The notes under the pieces were generated by a model. It saw nothing but the letters and a program-made list of their open reading frames with translations. It was not told the origin of the DNA and searched no databases. Both the position numbers and the translations under genes were made by a program. A stretch of 23,492 nucleotides of DNA, taken from contig JAITGT010000030.1 of NCBI GenBank assembly GCA_031280495.1, positions 1-23,492 on the forward strand, written 5' to 3'. Shown piece by piece: positions 1-7,269 of the stretch. Each line of letters begins with the position of its first letter. The stretch's first letter is position 1. The DNA comes from Eubacteriaceae bacterium. Its GTDB lineage: Bacteria; Bacillota_A; Clostridia; Eubacteriales; Anaerofustaceae.

Positions 1-120
1 AATGGATGGGACCCAACAAACGGCTGCATATATTACTACAACCCTGTGACGGCTACGAACAAATGGATACGCACGCGGCCCATCATGATAACGATTGGCA
101 ACCACGTGTTTGCGAAGTAG
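1..120 (+). CDS. sleB: Spore cortex-lytic enzyme SleB, C-terminal end only (partial)
   Basis: The window opens inside this gene. Reading from base 1 gives 39 residues and a TAG at 118-120. The residues include YYYNPVTATNKW and the terminal IGNHVFAK, which match the conserved end of the SleB/Hydrolase_2 catalytic domain (family endings of the type YYFNP..ATSKW...IG.H.F.K). SleB is a lytic transglycosylase that degrades muramic-delta-lactam-containing spore cortex during germination. The catalytic glutamate, peptidoglycan-binding domain and signal peptide lie upstream of the window. The stop codon is 10 bp before the ypeB start, and sleB-ypeB is the classical bicistronic pair in Bacillus and Clostridia. 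The identity rests on 39 residues plus the neighbour, and both agree. Confidence 0.86.
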   Translation, partial: NGWDPTNGCIYYYNPVTATNKWIRTRPIMITIGNHVFAK

Positions 121-130
121 GGGAGAAGAG

Positions 131-1453
131 ATGAGAAAAAATATAGCCATCGGAATCCTGTGCGCAGCGCTCGTCGCGCTTGGAATTTGGGGATACCAAA
201 AAGAGGGCGAAAGCGAAACTCTCTCGCGCCGCATTGAGGACCAGTACGCCCAAAGCTTCCAAACACTCAACGACACCGTGCGCGACATTGCCACAAAGCT
301 TGGCAAGTGCGCCGTCTCAACAGACCAGAGCTTTCTCGCCTACACATATTCCGAGATAAGCAAGCTGTCGAGCGCAGCGCAGGAAATGCTCTCAAGGCTG
401 CCCATTAGCCACCTGGCTTCGTCAGAGACGGCCTCGTTTCTTTCAAAGACAGAGGATTTTTCTGCCGCGATGCTAAAAAAGAGGCTGGGCTTAGATGAGA
501 TAAACGTGCAAGACCGCGCGTCCACAAAAGCGCTGGAAACTTCCGCCAGGGCGTTCAACGAATCCCTCAACCAGTTCATTGAAGACACAAAAGGCGAAGA
601 AGGCGGCTACAAATGGCTTAAAAACGCTTCCAGCTATCTTGCCAGCGCAGAGGAAAATTCCTTCACGCGCAACCTGACGTCTGTGGACGAATCCATGGTT
701 GACTACCCGTCCATGATATATGACGGGCCCTTTTCCGACCATCTTGTCAATGAGAAGCCGCGCGGGCTGACCGGAAGCGACGTGACTAAAGAAGAGGCGC
801 AGGCGAAACTCAAGAAGGTGGAAAACGCTGAGACAAAGTTTGTCAGCGAAATCAATAGCGACATTCCCTGCTATGTCTTCCATGTTACGAATGGGTCTGA
901 GACGCGCGCGTTTTATATCTCGAAGGCCGGGGGCCACCTGATTTCCTCCACTTCTTCGAGCGCCCCAAAAGCGTCCAATATCTCAATGTCGGATGCGCAA
1001 AAAAAAGCCGAAGCCTTTTTGAAAGGCATTGGCATCGATGGAATGGCCCCGTCCTACTATGAGAATTACCAGAATATCGGCGTATTCAACTTTTGCTGCA
1101 CACAGAATGGGGTAAAAGAATACTCGGATCTCATAAAGGTTCAGGTTTCGCTGGAAAATGGCAAAATCATCGGATATGAAGCGACGGGCTACTATATGAA
1201 CCATCACCCAAGGCAGCTGCCTTCGCCTGTCGTCACCAGCGCGCAGGCGCGCGCGAAACTGAATTCAGACATGAAGGTTACGAGCGAGAGCCTCGCGCTC
1301 ATCCCGACTAAGGGCAAAAATGAATTCCTTTGCTATGAATTTAAGGGAACAGTCGGAGACACCGCCTATATCGTCTATATTGACGTGCAAAACGGAGTGG
1401 AGCGAGAGATATTCCAAGTCATTGAAGCGGACAACAGCGTCCTGGTTCTGTAG
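131..1453 (+). CDS. ypeB: Germination protein YpeB
   Basis: 440 aa from ATG 131, which has GGGGAG a few bases upstream. The same frame is open from 95, but the extra 12 codons overlap sleB and lack an SD. An N-terminal signal anchor spans about residues 5-21 (IAIGILCAALVALGIWG). It is followed by a helical region (about 30-200), the YpeB hallmark YDGPFSDHL (about residue 198) and C-terminal PepSY-type repeats from about residue 225 onward (for example the segments beginning VTKEEAQAKL, MSDAQKKAEAFL and VTSAQARAKL). In Bacillus, YpeB sits at the spore inner membrane/cortex and is mutually required with SleB for its stability and localisation; the same role is inferred here. It is co-transcribed with sleB, whose promoter (usually sigma-G) lies outside the window. 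No terminator separates it from the convergent gene 2 bp away. Confidence 0.94.
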   Translation: MRKNIAIGILCAALVALGIWGYQKEGESETLSRRIEDQYAQSFQTLNDTVRDIATKLGKCAVSTDQSFLAYTYSEISKLSSAAQEMLSRLPISHLASSETASFLSKTEDFSAAMLKKRLGLDEINVQDRASTKALETSARAFNESLNQFIEDTKGEEGGYKWLKNASSYLASAEENSFTRNLTSVDESMVDYPSMIYDGPFSDHLVNEKPRGLTGSDVTKEEAQAKLKKVENAETKFVSEINSDIPCYVFHVTNGSETRAFYISKAGGHLISSTSSSAPKASNISMSDAQKKAEAFLKGIGIDGMAPSYYENYQNIGVFNFCCTQNGVKEYSDLIKVQVSLENGKIIGYEATGYYMNHHPRQLPSPVVTSAQARAKLNSDMKVTSESLALIPTKGKNEFLCYEFKGTVGDTAYIVYIDVQNGVEREIFQVIEADNSVLVL

Positions 1454-1455
1454 CC

Positions 1456-2295
1456 CTATATGTATTTTGAGCGAAAACGCCCAATGAAAACAATGCAGAG
1501 AAAGACCAAAAACGCGGCGGCGAAGTTTATGAGATTCTTCGCATTTAGTTCCAGCAAGCTGAAGGGGAAGCGCTTTGGCCCTTCCTCTTCCCCATTTTCG
1601 CCAGACTGGCCTTCTTCGGGCGCTTTCCCGACGCTTTGAAACGGATCAGGCTGGGAAGGATCGTATTCCGCGATGGAAAAGGCGGCCACGCCAGAAGTGT
1701 CAACAGACTGCGCTTCGCTAATCATGGAGACAATCCTTTCCCCATACCCTTTGCCGGGCATCGCCCACCCAGTCTGCGTGGGGTTGTCTTCGTATCCAAG
1801 CCACTCAACGTATTTGGCCCGCCCACGCAGCGCGTCGGACCAGCGAGGATCGGACAGCGGCTGATTAAGGCTTTCGTCCGTTGCGTAGCATTTTAGGTGC
1901 TGTACGACGCCGCGTATGCCAAGGCGGGCATTTTCAAAAGACGCCCCAGGCGCGCCTCCTCCCGTAGCGCCAAGCCCCCCAAAATTGTTTTGGCTGGGAT
2001 CCACGTCCCCCCCAAAGTTTAAGAAGCCAGTTTCGTGCATCATCAGGCAAAACGCGACATCGCTGCGCACGCCTTCTGCCTCCGCCTCCTGCACCGTCAT
2101 TGCGACAAAGGCCCGGGCATAGTCGCTGTCTATTGGGTTGAGGCCGTTTTCTTTGTCGTTATTCGCTAAATATACATACATACTCTCGGCACTCAGCTCG
2201 CCTTTCCCCATAATTTCTGTCAGAACCTCACATTTAGCAGAATAAACAGGCGCCATCACGAAACAAAGTACAAGAAAAGCGACACTTTTTTTCAC
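1456..2295 (-). CDS. Membrane-anchored glucosaminidase-like cell-wall hydrolase
   Basis: 279 aa from GTG 2295, with a well-placed SD (GAGGTG, 5-nt spacer). A Sec signal peptide occupies residues 1-20 (cleavage probably after VYSA). The central domain (about 60-205) carries HETGF with candidate acid E88, followed by FGGDV, QNNFGGLGATGGGAPG and a GIRGVVQHLKCYA segment. This pattern is typical of the glucosaminidase (Glyco_hydro_73/LytG-like) proteins of Gram-positives that cleave GlcNAc-MurNAc bonds. A proline/acidic linker (about 210-245) precedes a C-terminal transmembrane helix (about 253-272) and a basic RFRSKYI tail, so the enzyme should face outward and be tethered by its C-terminus. It lies antisense and convergent to ypeB. 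A possible sigma-E-type promoter upstream and the spore-germination neighbours suggest a role in sporulation or spore wall remodelling, but that is inference. Confidence 0.72.
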   Translation of the reverse strand: MKKSVAFLVLCFVMAPVYSAKCEVLTEIMGKGELSAESMYVYLANNDKENGLNPIDSDYARAFVAMTVQEAEAEGVRSDVAFCLMMHETGFLNFGGDVDPSQNNFGGLGATGGGAPGASFENARLGIRGVVQHLKCYATDESLNQPLSDPRWSDALRGRAKYVEWLGYEDNPTQTGWAMPGKGYGERIVSMISEAQSVDTSGVAAFSIAEYDPSQPDPFQSVGKAPEEGQSGENGEEEGPKRFPFSLLELNAKNLINFAAAFLVFLCIVFIGRFRSKYI

Positions 2296-2325
2296 CGAAA
2301 CACCTCATAATGAAAGCGGTCAAAC

Positions 2326-2334
2326 TGTTATAAT
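2326..2334 (+). promoter_or_regulatory. Extended -10 promoter for the class A PBP gene
   Basis: TGtTATAAT is a perfect extended -10 element for the housekeeping sigma factor. No good -35 box is visible upstream, as is common for extended -10 promoters. The predicted transcription start is near 2341, so the ATG at 2333 cannot serve as the PBP start codon. Confidence 0.55.
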
Positions 2335-2359
2335 GTATGCACGCGGTATTGGCATGTAT
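2332..2359 (-). promoter_or_regulatory. Possible sigma-E-like sporulation promoter for the glucosaminidase gene
   Basis: On the minus strand CATACATT (2339 to 2332) matches the sigma-E -10 consensus CATACAnT exactly. A -35-like ATACAT (2359 to 2354) lies 14 nt upstream, within the usual spacing for that sigma factor. The GTG start at 2295 would follow a leader of about 30 nt. Both boxes fall inside the 9-bp direct repeat, so the resemblance may instead come from an operator sequence. Confidence 0.38.
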
Positions 2360-2362
2360 GCA
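2333..2362. repeat. 9-bp direct repeat, 21-bp period, in divergent promoter region
   Basis: ATGTATGCA occurs at 2333-2341 and again at 2354-2362. The 21-bp offset is two helical turns, so both copies face the same side of the DNA. The first copy overlaps the plus-strand -10 box, and the pair supplies the candidate minus-strand -10 and -35 boxes. This is the geometry of an operator shared by two divergent genes, but no regulator is identified. Confidence 0.5.
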
Positions 2363-2434
2363 TCGCAGCGAATAAGCCGCGATGTGTGCTCCGCCAGCCA
2401 CCCGAATCCAACACCCCTCTGGAGGCAGGCTTTA

Positions 2435-4552
2435 TTGAAAAAGGCAGTAAAGGGAATTTTCATATTTGCTTTCATGGCGGGGATCGTCTTGCTTGCTTGG
2501 CTTACTCTAAGCGTTCCAGACATTTCGGCTTTCACATACTCTTCGGCCGCCAAAACAGTGGTCATGAGCTCCGACAACTATGAATTGGGCCGAATCTCCC
2601 GCAAAAACTCTACATACATCAGCCGCGAGCAGATGCCAAACGATATGGTCCACGCTGTTGTCGCCGTTGAGGACAAGCGATTCTACAGGCATTTCGGCAT
2701 CGACCCCATCGGGATTGGGCGAGCCTTTTTTACCGACCTCATGGCTGGGGAAATTGTGGAGGGCGGCAGCACCATCACGCAGCAAACGGCAACCCTGATT
2801 TTTTTTGACAAAGAAAAAACATACATACGCAAGCTGCGCGAGGCGGTTGTCTCGATTAAGCTGGAGCGGAAATTCACAAAAGAAGAAATAATTTCCATTT
2901 ATCTCAACGAAGTCTATTTCGGAGGCGGTGCATACGGGATTTATGAAGCAAGCGAGGTTTACTTTTCCAAACAGCCAAAGGACCTAACGCTTGAGGAGTG
3001 CGCAATGCTTGCCGGCATCATACAGGCGCCTTCCGCCTACGCCCCTTTTGACGAAAAAGGGTATGCGCTGGCGACGGAGCGCAAGGAAAAGGTGCTGCGG
3101 CTTATGAATGAGCAAGGCTATATTACCGCGGAAAAAATGGGCGAGGCATTGGCTGCCAAAGTTGAGATCAAGCCTGGCCCACAGATCACGTTTGAGGGCG
3201 GGACATGCCAGGAAGGGCTGCCTGCCTACATGAACAAGCTTTATCGCCAGGCTCTTGCCATGCTGGAAGAGCACTGCCGAGACAAGTATGGGCTCAACAA
3301 AGAAGAAGCGCAGGAAATGGCCCTAGAAGAAATCAACAGCGGCCTGACTGTGCACGCCACCCTTTCATATCTCACCCAAAGGGAAGCGCTTGCCGCCGCC
3401 GCCGCCCAATTGGAGGGCCGCGAAGGCGAGCCGACCTGCGCTTTTGCCTTTCTTGACACGGGCAACGGGGATGTGCTTGCTTACTATGGATCCAATACAT
3501 ATGTGGACATGGCGTCAAAGCCGCGGCAGCCGGGCTCAACGATCAAGCCTATCTATATGTCCTACCTCATTGAGAACGGTCTGGCAGACCGAAACACAGT
3601 GGTCAATGACGAGAAATTCGAATACATGGGCTATTCGCCAAACAACAATGGCCAGTTCTTCGGCTACGTTACGATGAGGGAAACCCTTGCGCAGTCCCTC
3701 AACGCAGGCAGCATGCGCTTCTTTGCCATGGCGCCTATCGAGAAGCTAGTCGAGTTCGCCAAAGGCTTTGGCTTTAGCACACTCGTGGAAGCCGACTACA
3801 CGCCCGCGTTTGCCCTTGGGGGGCTGACGAAGGGGCTCACTCCGGTGGAACTTGCGCAGGCGTATGCCGCTATTGCCAACGGAGGCACTGTTTACGAAGC
3901 CCGATACGTTAACTATATCACCCTTAAAGACGGCACTATTCTTTTTCCGACAAAAAAGGTGCCGCGCCGCGCAATGGGGGAAGGCACGGCCTCTCAGGTC
4001 AAAAGCATGCTGGAGTCGGCGGTTATTCGCGGCACGGCGGCAGCGGCGCAGACCGGCTATGCCACAATGGGCAAAACTGGGACGACGGACGACAGCCGCG
4101 ACGTTTGGTTTGCCGGCTCAACTGGCTCCGCCGCAGCGGCAGTGTGGTGCGGAAACATGGACGCAAAGCAGGTCCCAGGGCTTTCGACCTCTTGGTGCAT
4201 GAAGATTTACAAAAGCACTATTGCGGAAGCCGCAAACAACAAATCAATACCAAAAGGCAAGCTCGCTGCGCAAAGGCAGGAAACGATGGAGCAAATTGAA
4301 GTGGCAAAGGCAAGCCCTGCCGATCCCTCCAAGCCAGTTGCCGCTGAAGACATTGTCACAATCTCCATCCCTGCCTTTGAGCGGGCAAGCCTTATGGCAA
4401 GCGAGCTTGTGCAGACGGATATTTGCACAGTTTCGGGCCTTCTGTACAACCCGCTAAACTGCCCCGACTCAACGAAAGCAAACGCGCACTTCGTTCGCAG
4501 CGGCCAGCCAAAGGATTTTTGCAAGCTGCTTGTGCACAGCCGCCAGCCATAA
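2435..4552 (+). CDS. Class A (bifunctional) penicillin-binding protein, PBP1A type
   Basis: 705 aa from TTG 2435, chosen because GGAGG (2421-2425) stands 9 nt upstream and upstream ATGs at 2333 and 2354 lie at or just after the promoter. A short basic N-terminus is followed by a transmembrane helix (about residues 8-27). The GT51 glycosyltransferase domain (about 60-240) has catalytic E79 in VEDKRFYRHFG, then EGGSTITQQ and the RK..E block. The transpeptidase domain has S368-TIK (nucleophile), S421-LN and K547-TG. A Cys-containing tail (ICTVSG...NCPDS...FC) is typical of clostridial PBPs. It polymerises lipid II and cross-links peptidoglycan outside the membrane. Its position beside rpoZ is unusual, since gmk is the more common neighbour. 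It has its own promoter, and no clear terminator is visible after the stop. Confidence 0.92.
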   Translation: MKKAVKGIFIFAFMAGIVLLAWLTLSVPDISAFTYSSAAKTVVMSSDNYELGRISRKNSTYISREQMPNDMVHAVVAVEDKRFYRHFGIDPIGIGRAFFTDLMAGEIVEGGSTITQQTATLIFFDKEKTYIRKLREAVVSIKLERKFTKEEIISIYLNEVYFGGGAYGIYEASEVYFSKQPKDLTLEECAMLAGIIQAPSAYAPFDEKGYALATERKEKVLRLMNEQGYITAEKMGEALAAKVEIKPGPQITFEGGTCQEGLPAYMNKLYRQALAMLEEHCRDKYGLNKEEAQEMALEEINSGLTVHATLSYLTQREALAAAAAQLEGREGEPTCAFAFLDTGNGDVLAYYGSNTYVDMASKPRQPGSTIKPIYMSYLIENGLADRNTVVNDEKFEYMGYSPNNNGQFFGYVTMRETLAQSLNAGSMRFFAMAPIEKLVEFAKGFGFSTLVEADYTPAFALGGLTKGLTPVELAQAYAAIANGGTVYEARYVNYITLKDGTILFPTKKVPRRAMGEGTASQVKSMLESAVIRGTAAAAQTGYATMGKTGTTDDSRDVWFAGSTGSAAAAVWCGNMDAKQVPGLSTSWCMKIYKSTIAEAANNKSIPKGKLAAQRQETMEQIEVAKASPADPSKPVAAEDIVTISIPAFERASLMASELVQTDICTVSGLLYNPLNCPDSTKANAHFVRSGQPKDFCKLLVHSRQP

Positions 4553-4566
4553 AGAGCGCAATTTAG

Positions 4567-4596
4567 CTGGCAAATGCCAGAGGTTTATTATATAAT
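4567..4596 (+). promoter_or_regulatory. Promoter of the rpoZ-to-rsgA operon, with overlapping inverted repeat
   Basis: A perfect -10 TATAAT lies at 4591-4596 in an AT-rich patch. The best -35 is CTGGCA (4567-4572; 4 of 6 consensus bases, 18-bp spacer). The -35 is half of a short inverted repeat, CTGGC-AAAT-GCCAG (4567-4580), which could be an operator or the remains of a weak terminator for the PBP gene. Confidence 0.55.
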
Positions 4597-4623
4597 GTTA
4601 GAGCTTTAGTCCTGTGAGGCCAA

Positions 4624-4653
4624 TGGATCTTCCACGTTTCAAATTATAGGAGG
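4624..4653 (+). other. Possible 8-codon leader ORF ending on an orphan Shine-Dalgarno site
   Basis: In the rpoZ leader, ATG 4624 opens MDLPRFKL and stops at TAG 4648-4650. That stop is embedded in a textbook SD, AGGAGG (4648-4653). No ATG, GTG or TTG follows this SD at usable distance, except GTG 4653, which overlaps it. The next in-frame ATG for omega is 48 nt further on. It may be a leader peptide, a ribosome standby site or a relic of a lost gene. Confidence 0.22.
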
Positions 4654-4700
4654 TGGAAGCGCAAACTCCCCGGAACTTACGGTCGCAGTGCGCTATTCTA

Positions 4701-5024
4701 ATGAACAAAAAGACGTCTGCGCAGGAAAATCTGATTACCCCGTCCATTGACAGCTTGCTGAACAAAGTGGAGAACAAGTATGTCCTTGCCCTTCTCTCCT
4801 CCAAAAGGGCAAGAGAGCTCTTTGACGGAAAGAGGCCTCTTATTAAGGACGAATACATCAATAAGGTCACTACCGCCATTTATGAAATAGAAGCAGGCAA
4901 GGTGACATACAAAAATCAGCTTGGCATATCTTTTGACGGCGAATCCGGCGAGGGCGGGCCGGAGACTGGCGATGAGGCGGCTGCCGAGGCGGAAGAAGCT
5001 TTTGAGGATGACCAGCCCGAGTGA
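4701..5024 (+). CDS. rpoZ: RNA polymerase omega subunit
   Basis: 107 aa from ATG 4701. The fold is recognised from PSIDSLLNKVENKYVLALLSSKRARELFDG and from the INKVTTAIYEIEAGKVTY block, which is the standard Firmicutes omega pattern (given here in two parts of the same domain, residues about 14-65). Omega helps assemble and stabilise the beta' subunit. Two oddities: no SD precedes ATG 4701 (an isolated AGGAGG sits 48 nt upstream), and the protein has an acidic, Glu-rich C-terminal tail of about 35 residues (from GESGEGG to the end) beyond the family core. The frame is open from GTG 4653, but that codon overlaps the SD. The end overlaps priA by 17 bp, which suggests translational coupling. Identity is firm; the exact start is not. 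Confidence 0.85.
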   Translation: MNKKTSAQENLITPSIDSLLNKVENKYVLALLSSKRARELFDGKRPLIKDEYINKVTTAIYEIEAGKVTYKNQLGISFDGESGEGGPETGDEAAAEAEEAFEDDQPE

Positions 5025-7245
5025 CAAAGCGAAAGCCCGGACCGCTTCGGTATATGTGGACAGCCTCGCAGTAGCCGTTGACAGGGCATTTGACTACGAA
5101 ATACCATGCGATATGGATGTAAAGCCTGCCATGCGGGTTGTCGTCCCATTTGGGAAAGGCAATAAGCTGTGCCAGGCTTTTGTTGTCGCTACAAGCACAG
5201 AAGCTAGGCCAGGGCTCAAGAAGATCCACTCTCTTTTTGATCTTGAGCCTTGCCTTCCGCCTTACATGGTCGACGCGGTGGAGCATCTCCGAAGAGAGTA
5301 TTTTTGCACGTTCCGTGAGGCCCTAGGCGCTGTTTTTCCTGGAGGAATAGGGGCGTCTGTGCGCGAAAGGCAAACCTCAAGGCGCGTTTACGCCATTTCC
5401 ACTGATTGCGGCGCGGCGCCCTCGCCAAAGAACGCGCCGAAAATGCTTGCAGCCCTGGCTGCCTTAAGGGAGCTTGGGCCAATGCATGAAAAAGAGCTGT
5501 CCCTGAAGTCAGGGGCGGGGCCGGACGCATTGAAAAGGCTTGTTGCGCGCGGCTTGGCCACTTGCCGTGAAGAGCCCTTGCCTGGGCCCTGGGACCTTCC
5601 ACCCCTGCCGCAGGCCAAGCCCGCCTTGCTCGCAGATCAGGCGAAGGCGCTTCAGCAGTACAGGGATGGGGAAGGATTTCACGCCCAAAAATACCTTTTG
5701 CACGGAGTGACTGGATCGGGCAAAACCTTTCTTTTCTTTGAAATGATGGAAGACGCCATCCGATCGGGAAGGCAATGCCTGCTGCTCGTTCCAGAGATTG
5801 CCCTGACTCCGCAGATGGCGCTCCTGCTTGAGCGGCGCTTTGGGCAAAAACCGGCTATGGCCCATTCGAAAATGCCGCTGCCCGAACGCCAGCAGGCTTT
5901 TGCCGCCACTTCGAGCGGCAAGGCAAAAGTGGCCTTGGGCGCGCGCTCTGCCCTCTTTATGCCCTTTCAGAGCCTTGGGCTTATCGTGGTTGACGAAGAG
6001 CACGAAGGCAGCTACAAGTCTTCCTCCTCGCCTCGCTACGACACAGTCGGCATGGCTGAGAAAATCTCCGCCCTCACTGGGGCAAGGCTTGTGCTATCGA
6101 GCGCAACGCCTTCAACAGAGGCTTACTACCGGGCAAAAACAGGGCAGTACCGCCTAATAGAGCTCAAAGAGAGGGCAAACGGCAAGCCGCTGCCCCCCGT
6201 TGAGGTTGTGGACATGCGCCAGGAGCTAAGGGAGGGGAACAGGGCGCCAATCAGCCGCCGGCTCCAGGAAGCGATCGCGGATCGCCTCAAAAAGGGGCAG
6301 CAGTCCCTCTTGTTCCTCAACCGCAGAGGATACTCGACATATGTGTTTTGCCGCAAATGCGGCTATACGGCAAAGTGCGGGGACTGCGATGTCGCGCTCA
6401 CCTACCATAAGGGCAAACGCGAGCTGCTTTGCCACTACTGCGGCTCAAAGGCGCCCCCTCCGTCAGAGTGCCCCGCGTGCGGCTCGGACAAGATACGTTT
6501 TATGGGCGCCGGCACCGAGCAGATTCAGTCCGCCGTGGCTGAGCTTTTCCCTGGGGCAAAAACCCTTCGCCTTGACTCAGACTCCGCCCTGACAAGGGAC
6601 GGCATGCAGGCGATCCTTTCGTCTTTTGCAAAAGGGGAAGCCGACATCCTTATCGGAACGCAAATGGCTGTCAAGGGCCTTGATTTTCACATGGTGACGC
6701 TGGTCGGTGTCATACTTGCTGACGTAAGCCTCAACTTTCCGGACTTGAACAGCCCCGCCCGAACCTTTCAGCTTGTTGAGCAGGCCTGCGGAAGGGCGGG
6801 AAGGGGGGAATCATTCGGCGAGGCTCTCCTTCAGACATATATGCCTGAAAACAGAACCCTTCTGTACGCTTCAGAGCATGACTATGCCGGTTTTTACGCC
6901 TATGACGTCGCGCACCGCCAGGAAATGCGCTACCCTCCGTTTACGGAAATACTGGGCGTGTTTGTTGCCAACGAAGACTTGGACGGCTGCGTGAAAGACG
7001 CCCGCGAGATGCACTCCTATGCACAAGAAATAGGGGAGCGCGTCGACTGGAAGGGGGTTGTGCGCATCTTTGCCCCTGCGCCCGCCAGCATACAGAAGCT
7101 GAAAGGCAAGCACATTTACCATCTGCTTGTCTCCCTTGAGCCGAACAGCCCTTTCAAAGGGGAATTCCGCGCTGGCTACAATGAGAGGAAAGCAAAGATC
7201 CAATCCAATGTATTTGTGGAAATTAATCCAGCTACGCTGCTGTGA
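5008..7245 (+). CDS. priA: Primosomal protein N' (replication restart helicase PriA)
   Basis: 745 aa from ATG 5008; the frame is open to 4921, but that part lies inside rpoZ. PriA recognises stalled forks and D-loops and reloads the replicative helicase. Visible parts in order: N-terminal 3'-DNA-binding domain (YVDSLAVAVDRAFDYEIP, about 15-32), winged-helix region, Walker A GVTGSGKT (about 233), DEEH box with D329 followed by the aromatic-rich loop EGSYKSSSSPRYDT, then eight zinc-binding cysteines in CxxC pairs (about 448-492), GTQMAVKGLDFH in the second helicase lobe and the arginine motif QACGRAGRG (about 590). Length is normal for the family. It overlaps rpoZ by 17 bp and is followed by def. 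In B. subtilis coaBC lies between rpoZ and priA; here it is absent. Confidence 0.96.
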   Translation: MTSPSDKAKARTASVYVDSLAVAVDRAFDYEIPCDMDVKPAMRVVVPFGKGNKLCQAFVVATSTEARPGLKKIHSLFDLEPCLPPYMVDAVEHLRREYFCTFREALGAVFPGGIGASVRERQTSRRVYAISTDCGAAPSPKNAPKMLAALAALRELGPMHEKELSLKSGAGPDALKRLVARGLATCREEPLPGPWDLPPLPQAKPALLADQAKALQQYRDGEGFHAQKYLLHGVTGSGKTFLFFEMMEDAIRSGRQCLLLVPEIALTPQMALLLERRFGQKPAMAHSKMPLPERQQAFAATSSGKAKVALGARSALFMPFQSLGLIVVDEEHEGSYKSSSSPRYDTVGMAEKISALTGARLVLSSATPSTEAYYRAKTGQYRLIELKERANGKPLPPVEVVDMRQELREGNRAPISRRLQEAIADRLKKGQQSLLFLNRRGYSTYVFCRKCGYTAKCGDCDVALTYHKGKRELLCHYCGSKAPPPSECPACGSDKIRFMGAGTEQIQSAVAELFPGAKTLRLDSDSALTRDGMQAILSSFAKGEADILIGTQMAVKGLDFHMVTLVGVILADVSLNFPDLNSPARTFQLVEQACGRAGRGESFGEALLQTYMPENRTLLYASEHDYAGFYAYDVAHRQEMRYPPFTEILGVFVANEDLDGCVKDAREMHSYAQEIGERVDWKGVVRIFAPAPASIQKLKGKHIYHLLVSLEPNSPFKGEFRAGYNERKAKIQSNVFVEINPATLL

Positions 7246-7269
7246 CTATATTATTTTAGGAGGCATGCT

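Noticed and set aside
2333..2434. N-terminal extension of the PBP from ATG 2333 (34 extra residues)
   Set aside because: ATG 2333 overlaps the -10 box and would not be in the mRNA; TTG 2435 has an SD and gives the normal short cytoplasmic N-terminus.
4567..4580. CTGGC-AAAT-GCCAG as an intrinsic terminator of the PBP gene
   Set aside because: Only 5 bp of stem and no T run; it is better placed as part of the rpoZ promoter region.
4653..4700. Omega starting at GTG 4653
   Set aside because: The GTG shares its first base with the AGGAGG, so the SD could not serve it, and the added residues do not match the omega family. It is kept only as a possibility in the findings.
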